The notes below the pieces were generated by a model. That model searched no databases and was not told the origin of the DNA. It was given only the letters and a program-made list of their open reading frames with translations. 31,947 bases of DNA from Pelargonium nanum. Its lineage: Eukaryota > Streptophyta > Magnoliopsida > Geraniales > Geraniaceae. The position numbers and the translations under genes are program-made. Positions 1 through 9,482 of this stretch are shown piece after piece (positions within the stretch are counted from its first letter, which is position 1; every line of letters starts with the position of its first letter). Where the stretch lies: positions 1-31,947 of the forward strand of contig JAYMTF010000665.1 in the NCBI GenBank assembly GCA_036897485.1, read 5' to 3'.

Positions 1-1082
1 AGAAAATATTGAACTTGGTGATGTGGCATCTTCTAGTGTTGCCTCACCAACTTTAACATACATATGTATGATTTTAAAAATATTGTTCGCTATTCAAATT
101 TAAGTAATTAATTAACTAATGAAAAAACTCATTTTGGGATATAAATATATGAGAAACAGATCTATTATTTTGATGGAAGGAGTAAAATATAATTCATCAA
201 ATGTTCTAATAATTTTAGCTATCTCTGGGCATTGTGCATATATCTCTTCCTTTTTTAATTACTTCATAACATTTAAGAACACCTAGCTAGGTGCAAAACA
301 CAAGTGCATATATATTAATGATTGTTGAAAATATGTTCATAAACATTTTTTTGCAATTATATTTGTGCACTCAAATTTTGTCATATCATTTTCATTTTAC
401 TCTCGATCACCTCAATAGTTCACTGATTGCATCTTTGCAATATTAGTTACATGTTTAGGGTTTTAATTTTCTCTAGTAGATTTTCACTTTGATTAAACTT
501 TGCATGCAAAAACCAATATCAGGCATCACTGCAAGATTATTGTATGATGGTCATATTAATCAATATCATTTTCAATGTATGAAACCTGGCATCACTGCCT
601 GTCCAATGTTCTTATATATTCATCATTAGTCTATTAAATTTTCATGAAGTTCTTGTGTTGCAAGTTTTGAAGAAACAACATGGTTTCTGTTCGGCACATG
701 GTGTTGAAAATGAATGATCGAGAGAGGAAGTAATGAGTTCTCCAAATCAAGCCCATTCATATGATGTAAGACTATCTATGGAAAATTTCAATTCATTTAT
801 GTTATATAGTGGAGCACAAAATATTCGAAAGTGGTCTATTATTATCTCTTTGGAATTTGTGCAATTTATATATACATTGGGGGATGTATATATATATGCA
901 AGGGGGACAATTTGTGGATAACTGGTCAATCTCCATTTACCCAAACCAGATATATATGCAACACACTGATTTTTTGCATTCCTTAAACAGGGATGTTAGT
1001 TTTTTGTCATAATGCTATGCTTCTTTTAGATTCTTGCATTTTATTTAAAATTTCAAATTTGAGTTAAATATTTATTGTTCTA
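1..1082. other. AT-rich intergenic DNA, no gene recognised
   Basis: No open frame here resembles a known protein. The first bases are open in frame 2 to about position 115 and could be the tail of an exon outside the window, but nothing identifies it. The 11-base string GGCATCACTGC occurs twice, near 521 and 590, in similar surroundings. That is a weak local duplication and no more. Confidence 0.5.
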
Positions 1083-1367
1083 GTAGAGGCGTTGGCAATT
1101 CGGGAAGCGATTTTTTGACTAAAGGTCGTAGTAGAGAGTGACGGGCAGCAGGTTATCTCGGATCTCAAGTCATGATCCGTGATGAATGGTTCTTATGGTT
1201 CAATTATTGATGATTGTCGTTTGTTAGCTTGTTGTTTTGAAAATGTGGTATTTTCTTTTGCAAAGCGACCCGCGAACGTATTGATTCATTCAATTGCAAG
1301 AGCCTCTAGTTTTATGTCTGGTTGTCGAGTTTGGGGTATCTCAGAATGTTCTACGAGTGTAACTTAG
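1083..1367 (+). pseudogene. RNase H-like (RVT_3) domain fragment of a retroelement
   Basis: The reading begins VEALAIREA and then shifts by one base. The second frame reads KVVVESDGQQVIS, later GSIIDDCRLLA, then VVFSFAKRPAN and IARASSFMSGCRVWG, ending at a TAG at 1365-1367. This order (EALA..EA, then VESD, then an IIDDC helix, then FSF..R.AN..H..AR) is the plant RNase H-like domain found at the ends of many non-LTR retrotransposons and in stand-alone RVT_3 genes. At least one frameshift near 1107 and internal stops (a TGA where Trp is usual, and another TGA near 1170) show it is dead. The catalytic Asp of VESD is still visible, while the typical ANxVAHxLAR reads ANVLIHSIAR. Upstream reverse-transcriptase sequence is not recognisable. 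Family assignment is from motif memory. Confidence 0.6.
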
Positions 1368-2206
1368 ATTCTATTTGATGATTTAATGAATACCATATTA
1401 CGTTTGCATATATATATATATAATAGCGCATTCAAAATATGCAAACATATATGAAATTTGAAATGAAAACTTTAACACTGTAATTTGAATTTTGATTTTA
1501 TATTTATATTTAAAATACAATGTTGTAAATCCAAATTTCAAATAAAATACAAGCACAATCTTAATTTAATTGCAAGATTTTGCAATGCAGTCCCAGTTGA
1601 ATCTGTTTATAAAATATGACATGCATGCTAACTAAGGTTTGTGTTTGCATTGATTCTATGTGTCTTCATAGAGATACACACCAAGGGCATTCTGAAGAAG
1701 TGCGGAGCAAGAACTTTTTTGTGGATGCTCTTAACAATTTTCAATCAATTGGACCAAGTGTAATGTCTTTTTGTGAATACAGCTATGGTATATCAAACTC
1801 ACAAACTTGGAAGCTGTAAGTTTTGGTTCTTTTAGGAGATCCATCTAGTCGGTTAGGTAATATATATGTCTGGAGCTATATATGTGGGAGCGGAACGACG
1901 CTCATATTCAAAATTTTAATAAGGTGTCATTGTTCTAGCGGTGGTTTTTGGATTAAACTCTTAAACCAATTAATTTTTAGCTTAAATTCCTCTTCCTATA
2001 TATATAGTTACGCTAAAATGTCTAAAACAACAAACAATAATTTGAGCTGCAATGTTTCCGACACGGTGACACCCTAGTTCATCAACTAATATAAATAAAT
2101 TAATGTATATTACTAATGAGAGTGAGTGGATGATTGAGTTTTAGAGTCTCAGAGTGAAAGGGCTCAAGAAAGTAAAATACACAGGGAGCATATATTTTGC
2201 AACAGA

Positions 2207-2241
<35 letters not shown>

Positions 2242-2258
2242 GTATGTATGTATGTATA
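2207..2258. repeat. Compound microsatellite (TC)n(TA)n(TATG)n
   Basis: Three simple repeats run into one another: about nine TC units, then about six TA units, then about five TATG units. This is a typical plant intergenic microsatellite and is likely length-polymorphic. Confidence 0.9.
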
Positions 2259-3103
2259 TGCATATGTGTCAGCATATTCACAGGTGGTGCAAGTTGCAGG
2301 AAGCAGCATTATATAATTATGGCATCCAAACAATATCCCACTGCAACTATCATTCTAAAACATTAATACTGATCACTATATCTCCCATGGTCCACTGTTT
2401 TCATCCTTTCCACCACCACCAACACAACCACCATTCCTTTGTGATGTTTCTAACTATAGCTATCTATTTTCTTTTAATTTCCACCTATAAATATGTAAAA
2501 ACCCTTGACCTTATTCTGAATTTGAAAAAGTAATGTTTCAGAAATGAGATCTCAAGTACTCTGTTCTTTAGATTTACTGTACATTATTGCTGGTGATGTG
2601 TATATATATATGATGGGTGTGAAATAAGAAAGAAGGAAATGGGCAGTAATATTATATATAATGGCCGGGCAAGCTTTTGTTAAATACTAGCTAGTATGTC
2701 TTTTGTGTTGTATGTTTTGGAGGCCTGCAAATAATGCAGACGACAGGTCGTCCCATTTTCCCACAAAGCTGCATGCATGCATGCAGTAGGTAGCACCAAT
2801 TAAGCAATGCACTTCACAATCACAAACTCAGATAGATCTCTTTACCCTACATTCCCCAAAAGTCATGACAACATCTACATTACAAATTCAACCAACTACT
2901 ATATATCTTCCAATATATAAGTATTTTTTTGCTCATAAAAGAAAAAAACAAAGTTCATCCCAAATACAGTTTATTAATAATTCCTCTATCTTAATTATTA
3001 CAGTATAAACTGTATCAAACCCTCCCAGTTTCAGAAGAAGCATCTTGAGGTTACTACGTACATTGATCATGTGGTCCATCTATTGTATAGGTCATGACCA
3101 ATA

Positions 3104-3134
3104 AATATATATATATATATATATGTGTGTGTGT
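3104..3134. repeat. Compound microsatellite (AT)n(GT)n
   Basis: About ten AT units are followed by about five GT units. It is a simple repeat in intergenic DNA. Confidence 0.9.
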
Positions 3135-4027
3135 AGTTATTAAATTGTGGGTAGAGTCATGAGTGTGCGTGGTTGGTCCCCTACTAATATATACTTGTCT
3201 ACTCTGCTCTTCTGGTGTCTCTCTTGTGTGTGGTGTGGTGATATATGAGAAACCAAGAATTCAGTGTCCGGCCATGCCGTGCCCACTACTCATCTCTTTC
3301 ATTTATATCCTTCTATCTAACAAAGAAAACCACATGAAGGACTGTACCAAAATCGAATGCGTGCATCATGTTTTTTTACCCACTGTTTCAGTAAAAAAGT
3401 GAAATCGACCAAGATTCTGGAACGAGGGCTTTGAGGTCAATGCCTGCATATATATTGAATGTAATGTTGCTGTCAACAGCTGCTATGGAATTGAAGAAGC
3501 TAAGGTAGCTAGGTTGCTAGGGTGAGAAAGTGAGAGAGGATGGCGCAGATTAGCAGTCAAGAACACACAAAACCATATTCAATCAGTAATCATTACCGCT
3601 TTAATTTTTATACCCAATAGCCCCATATATCTCTCTCTCTTTATAATCACTGTTCCACTACACTGACATTTCTTTAAAAGACACTGCATAGAGAGATCTT
3701 ATTTGCCATTACAGAGAACACTATCTCACATTCAGAACCTATCTTTTCCCACTGCTTTTACTTCTTCTTTTTTACACTGAGAACAGGTTTCATCTATCAT
3801 GCCGTACATGGGTTAAAATTAACGGTTTTGGGGATTAATTAAACCAACTTATACAAGAAGCTAATACAGGCCTTGTTTGGGAACACATGGGCGCAAAAGT
3901 CTTTTTCTTTTTACAACACGGAGACTCAAACACAACTATGAAACTAAAAATGGACTGTACAAACATTACATTGAAACTTATTTATCTACTAAAAGTTGAC
4001 CGCTTTAGATACAAGATAACGTGAGAT

Positions 4028-4358
4028 TACACGTGTTGGATTTTTTTTATAAGTGTTCGGTATCTTTATTAAGAGACCCAAGAAGAACGAAAAAGTACAA
4101 GAAACCGAAAGAAAACAAAATCATCCCAACAAAAAAGTCTGGTCGGTTCACCAACAAAAGGGAAAAACTAAAACTTTCAATACGCAAAATCATATCCTCA
4201 ATGCTAGCGAGCTTCCATTGAAAAACGAGCGAGTTCCGAGCAAGCCATACAAAGGCAATGGATCGAGAATAACACATCCCAAGCTTTCCTGCAACCCGAG
4301 CCGTCGGAGAAGCAGAAGACCAAGAACCAAGCAAGCTATAGCAGCTACACGTGTTGAA
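4028..4358 (-). mobile_element. 5'-truncated LINE (non-LTR retrotransposon) with target-site duplication
   Basis: The insert itself is 4041-4345. On the minus strand it encodes the last roughly 95 residues of a plant LINE ORF2: the zf-RVT-type segment IAFVWLARNSLVFQ (compare the W..W..RN...F consensus) followed by the hydrophobic C-terminal tail ending in a stop. The minus-strand 3' end is an A-run, seen as T at 4041-4048. It is flanked by TACACGTGTTGGA at 4028-4040 and TACACGTGTTGAA at 4346-4358, a 13-base direct repeat with one mismatch. A 5' truncation, a 3' A-tail and a target-site duplication together are the hallmark of LINE insertion by target-primed reverse transcription. The family name cannot be fixed without a repeat library. 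Confidence 0.8.
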
Positions 4359-4411
4359 ATTAGGTAGCTAAAATTGAAATTTGTTTAATAGTAAATATAT
4401 ATATGGATGCA

Positions 4412-4515
4412 TTTTTTTTTTTTTTGTAATGATAGTAAATAAGATTCAAACATAGGACCTCGCATTTTATATCACAAACAGTAAAACATGTATTATTTGA
4501 AATCAATTAGAGTAA
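4412..4515 (-). mobile_element. Possible degenerate tRNA-derived SINE
   Basis: A 14-base T run at 4412-4425 is an A-tail on the minus strand. Just upstream of it, the minus strand reads GAGGTCCTATGTTTGAATC. This resembles the segment ending in the Pol III B box (GGTTCGAATC) of plant tRNA-derived SINEs. The A box and a target-site duplication are not convincing, so this is a tentative call. It could also be an old LINE tail. Confidence 0.35.
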
Positions 4516-5770
4516 AATAAAATCAGTTTTGGAATAAAAACTTCACTCAAAACTAGGTCGTTTGGGCATTCAAGAAAAAATGTTTGTCACAAACAATTTA
4601 TTTTGTTAATGCTATCTCTTAACAATCTTGCCTAATCAGTTTTAGACAGAGTAGATAGGCCTTCTTCACTGGAGCAAAAAAGATGCTTTTGATTTTGGCT
4701 TCTTGCACAAATGTTGTATATGCTTTTGATTTTGAACAAACCTCGCTCTCTTCATGTGTAGAGCTCTTGATATATAGAGCTTTCAAATAATTTTCGTCTC
4801 TTTTGTGTATTGAAGGATATCAAACAAGTATGAAAAAAAAATCCAGTTCTGTCAAATAAATCGGTTATGACCTGAAATTAAGAAAGTTCATAACCAGACA
4901 ATTCCAATTTATGTTAATACTTGCGTAGTCTAGTTCTATGCCAATTAATCAGCTATACTTAGCTAATTAATAATCTTTATAGAGTTTTGGATTTGTTAGG
5001 TAGTTAGGCGAAGGACCATCCCTGCCTTTTAGGTTTTAGTCATAATTGGAGTCAATTATTCATTTATACACACATGTGGTAATGTTCTAAGCCATATCTA
5101 AATGTCCACCTAATAATAGCTGCACCTTATATTTAAAGAGAGTAATATTTTTCAGAGAGACCGTGACGTTTAAAAATAGGATATAGAATTCGTTTCAAAA
5201 TTTTATTAGCGTACTTCTTTTTTCCTATACTACGTTGCAATTGAAATTTGGTCTATTATATTAGATAGGTATTGATCTTGTTGTAGAGAAAGGTTACCTG
5301 GACCTTTAGATTGATTCTGATATTCTTCTTTGCTTTCGCGTGTACTAACCCACCAAAATAGTACCGAGGTCTGAAAGGTTACCAATTGGGCATGCCTTGT
5401 CTAAATCTAAAAGTTTCAAAAGCATAGGTGTCTCGATGTCTCAGGGTTCCAGGTGATCGGATGCCTCAAAGTTGCACTTGAGAGTTGGGGCGTAGCCTTA
5501 GAGTGCGCGTGCGTGCCGCGAGGTGTAAGAGTCCCACACGCAGTTTTACATGTGGGTGGTAAGACCAAGAGGAGCTCCTTTTTTTAACAAGTGCGTAATG
5601 TTTAAGATCATATGAGAGAGTTTGAGAAATTTTGGAGGGGTCTCGATGAGTTCATGAGAAAAACGAGGATCTATTAGAAATGTTGGACTCTTTTATGGGT
5701 GACGGCAATAGGGTCACGTGCAACTAAAGTTTATGCGCATCACGAAAGGAGCTTGGAAGGACAATCCGCC
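4516..5770. other. Intergenic DNA, no gene recognised
   Basis: It is AT-rich to about 5380. A higher-GC block then runs to about 5875. The block has no open frame of useful length and looks like decayed repeat sequence. No RNA gene was recognised. Confidence 0.4.
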
Positions 5771-5875
5771 TGTGTTATCCGAGTTGACCCACGAGGAGGT
5801 GAAGTCAGGTCCCAAAAATGTTATCGATGCGTCCATAGGGGCCACTTTACCTGGGGGTTCCATGGGGTAAAATAG
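5771..5875 (+). pseudogene. Possible retrotransposon gag zinc-knuckle remnant
   Basis: One frame reads KCYRCVHRGHFTWGF with basic residues before it and a stop at 5873-5875. CYRCxxxGHF is the core of CCHC zinc knuckles in LTR-retrotransposon gag proteins (C-x2-C-x4-H-x4-C). The final Cys is absent, and neither a protease nor LTRs are seen. The match is short and may be chance. Confidence 0.3.
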
Positions 5876-8800
5876 GTAATAATATTATTATTTTAATTTG
5901 AAATTGGATCCAAAGGAATGGACTGGTCAAATTATAGGTTTGACTGATTATTTGGTTGGATCAGGAGATGGTCTGATCAGGTGTGTGCGAGTCCAAAGAG
6001 CCATCCATGGGCTGGCTTCTGACTGATTTGGATCTTCACAGTGATTATCATATATTTGTACATATGTAAAATGATTTTTTAATTAAATAAGAGGAACTTG
6101 TTTAGTATGGTGTTTAGTTTATTAATTAGTGGCTGTGAAGAAGAAGCTTGTGATAAGATTGAGTTGCCCATTTAAAATGTGGTTGAAACTTGAAAGTGAC
6201 CACCATATATCCTATCTTACAAAACAAAAACAAAGATATAATTTGGGTGGTAATTGTTCGGTTTAATAATTAACACTAAGTTACTACTAATTAGAGCACT
6301 ATATTATGATTGTTAATTAGTTGGTTATAAAAAGATTTGCAAATGAATAAATTGTGAGTACTAAAGCTCTTATATTTGTGATTCTGTTCCATACTTTATT
6401 GTTGGATTAGTTGATGGTGATGAGTCATTTTCAAAGGAAAAAAGTGGAGAGTTTTAAATATTTGGGTCCCTTGTTTTCCACTCAGAGACGATATCGAAAT
6501 GATACTTTACGTAGCATGCTATGAAAGTCAAGTAATTAGTTGATGAGGAAACCATTATAGCTTTGCAAAATCTCCTAAAAAGTCCCAAATTGTTGCCACT
6601 CATATGGCTCACCACCTCATCTGCATGCATGCATGTGTTACGCACGTAAAACTTTTTCATGATATAGGCCACCACTTATATCAACAATGTATAGTTGTAT
6701 ACACTAGATGTGGCAGTTTTGCGGATCTGATTGGGTCCGTTCGGAATCAGATTTTAAGGTAATTCATATCTGACCCGACAGAACTATAGGTCTTTTTGGA
6801 TTTCGGTTCTCAGGTCAGATTCCACTTTTAACCATAAAATGTGTAGGTTCGTGCGAGTTCAACGATCTGATAGTACTGAACATAAAGTTTTCATGATAAC
6901 TTTGAACCATTCAACTTGAAAGCTGGTCGGATCGATCGCATTGAAGTCGGACCGAATTTTGGGGTCCACAGATTTGTAATCAATTTTGCCGGTTGTAACT
7001 TGCATACATTTTGTGTATATGCGTAATGCAAGTGTCTACAATGCTTTACGATTGGAAATTGTTTACATATATGTACATGTTATAAAAGCTGAATAAAAAA
7101 TAAGTTTACAATGTACATTACAACATTACATCATCATACTTTTAATTTTATCACAACTATTTTCTTTATTATGAATCAACATATTTTTAAAATTAATATT
7201 TATTTTTAGGAAATCATAAATCCTACACAAACTAAGTAAACCTAATCCAACCAGTATACATATATTTTACCGTTGATGTCTTTATAAGGTGTGTGAAGAG
7301 AAACATTTATATGTATCAGTTCAAAAATCATTGGAAAATGTTGAGTAAGGACGAGGTCAAAAGCAATTTTTCATTGAAATAGAGAGAAAGTTAGTGAACT
7401 ATATTTGCATTCTTCTCATTTTCTATATGTACGGCGCCTTACTATTTTATGACGAATATAAGCGGAATAAATTGTTTATACATGCATTCTCGTTTTTTCA
7501 GAAACAACAGATTAAAGAATTGGGGAAAACAAATTAATTACGAAACCCCTCTCTTATTAAATTTTGTTTGCATATAAGTATATTCCGATTATGTTTAGGA
7601 AAAAGTATATTCCAATAATATTCAAAATCGTGAAAGTTATGAATACATTGTATCCTTTTTTTTCTTCTTTTTTTTAGTGTTATTTATCTTTGATTCACAA
7701 CAAATGTTTGATGTGCATGCCCTTCTTAATAATAATTGAAAAGAAGACTTTACCATATAATTAAATGTTTCCATAGGTTAACAGGCACGAGTCACTGATT
7801 TGTGAAAAACAATTATGAATTGGTCCTAATTTCATTTATGAAGTGTTACCATTTTCAAAATAAATATTCCTAAATAAATTTGATGTCCATTGAACATGAT
7901 TTTCCACTCCTCATTCATTGTGCAGATTCATTTCATAAACCACAGCATGCATTCATATATTTTCATTTCTTTCAGGCTCATCAATATTTTTCTTTGAATA
8001 AAAGTAAATGTAATAAAGTGGTTAATCCTTAATGACAACAGTAAATGTTGGCAATGACTCAACACTAAATTGTAAAAATTTACAAGATTTTCATTGACTC
8101 ATCCTAATTTTTGGTGAATCATTATCCATAGTAATTTTCTACACTTATCCTCATCTTCTCGGAAATTGAATCCACAGTTGATACCTCCACCTTTTCTGTA
8201 CCATTCAAAATTAAATTAACAAAACTTATATTATTACCATCAATTGTTCTATCCTCAAAATTTTCCATTTAGACAACACTATTTATTTCATACCCACCCC
8301 CACGATTTTTGGTTTAGCCCAAATAGCTTTAAATGATTTTGTCTCTCATAAACTGACACGTTTTATATTTAGCTCATCACAAGAGTTTGATCTGATTTGA
8401 GTAATTGTATATTATTTTTTTATTAATTAAATTCACTTAACCGGTTGTAGTCAATATTTTTATGTATTATCTTAGCATTTTGTTGACACATCATCACGCT
8501 ATGTCAAATACATTGTCTACGTGTGTATGCCATATCAGACAAAACATTGTGTCTCGTTATTTTATTTACAGCACATACAGTCAAAATGGTGTCGTTTTAA
8601 CTGCGATTGATGAAAAATATGTAGCGGCCTGATGGCGTGACATGTTTACATGTAGTGTATCTAATGTGTCGTGATGCTCAAGACAAAACTATATAAACTA
8701 AAACAATTCAGAAAAAATAAAACCCATCTAACCCCATAAAATATTTTTAATCTTAAAATTAAGAAAAAATAAAATGTGAAATTGGTGGAAATTATGCACC
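5876..8800. other. AT-rich intergenic DNA, no gene recognised
   Basis: There are no convincing coding frames. The block at about 6715-6975 has repeated GGATC/GGTCCG/GACCCGA-like strings of the sort found in degenerate plant dispersed repeats. A TGCATGCATGCATG run lies near 6622. The interval 8470-8680 contains palindrome-rich text such as AAAATGGTGTCGTTTTAA. None of these could be assigned to a family. Confidence 0.4.
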
Positions 8801-8885
8801 GCCTTTGGTGTATCAATCTCACACGCGAGGCTTTACCGTTTGGAGATCAGTTATGTCAAGTACACACTATACTCCACCCATCTTC

Positions 8886-9125
8886 CACGTGTCGCAATCA
8901 CACTGGCTCCCAACCCTCAGTGGGTCCAAGCAACAGGCGCAAGTTAGCAACAAGCGCGGCCCTACGCGTGACGTCCCTAACTACCGTTTGGCCTCGCTCC
9001 AATCATGTACTTCTAGTACCACTCTGCTCCCTCAATCATTACCATACACGTGTCCAGTCATCATCGTACCATCCACGTGGAAACAATGGATTAATGTGGA
9101 CACAGTGGCACTTTTGTCTCACGTG
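8886..9125 (+). promoter_or_regulatory. G-box/ABRE cluster in the promoter of the PHD-finger gene
   Basis: Four CACGTG cores lie within 240 bp, at 8886-8891, 9047-9052, 9074-9079 and 9120-9125. A TGACGTC motif sits at 8969-8975, next to ACGCGTG. These are established binding cores for plant bZIP (ABF/HY5-type) and bHLH (PIF-type) factors. The cluster ends about 195 bp upstream of a TATA-like element. Control of the downstream gene by light or ABA is an inference. The same interval is unusually free of stop codons on the plus strand, but it has no protein signature and I read it as promoter. Confidence 0.55.
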
Positions 9126-9318
9126 TCATTTACTCACCCTCCCATGAAAAGTAACCGTTGGATCTGGCAGCACGGAGCCCATCTGCGGCTCAGATTGCAT
9201 GGTGGGCATCATGGGACACAAAAATTCATTAAATCAATACAGAGAATTGACACTTCACAGAGAAAAATCTGAAGGAATAAAATAAATAAATAAATAAACT
9301 TGCTGAGTGAAGAGGACA

Positions 9319-9326
9319 TATATAAA
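9319..9326 (+). promoter_or_regulatory. TATA box of the PHD-finger gene
   Basis: TATATAAA lies about 160 bp upstream of the chosen ATG. It predicts transcription start near 9350 and a leader of about 130 nt. A GT...AG pair at about 9386-9448 could mark a tiny leader intron, but this is uncertain. Confidence 0.5.
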
Positions 9327-9482
9327 CAAGGAAAAAAAAAAAAACTTGATTGTGCATTTGTGTTTCCTCTGGATCATTTTGTCTCGGTGAGTTGTTTTTG
9401 GAGTGGGAGGAGATTTTTTTGTGGTGTGAGTGTGGGCTCATTTTTGCAGATTGTTAATGGGGTTTTGGAGAATTTGGTGAAA

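Larger units (their letters stand above)
1368..4027. other. AT-rich intergenic DNA with simple repeats, no gene recognised
   Basis: There are many short shadow frames but none has a recognisable domain. Notable items are the microsatellites listed separately, an alternating TGCATGCA run at 2770-2785 (the core of seed-type RY elements, function here unknown), and a pyrimidine-rich stretch at 3600-3790 that looks like a plant promoter or leader but has no downstream coding exon. A non-coding or miRNA transcript is possible. I looked for common conserved plant miRNAs by eye and found none. Confidence 0.5.

Noticed and set aside
733..1012. Short open frames on both strands, one starting MSSPNQAHSYD
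   Set aside because: They are short, overlap one another on both strands, have no domain, and are rich in residues expected from AT-rich random sequence.
8776..9272. Two overlapping plus-strand open frames of 123 and 155 codons
   Set aside because: Neither has a recognisable domain. They overlap in different frames, and the interval is a GC-richer, G-box-rich promoter just upstream of a TATA element.
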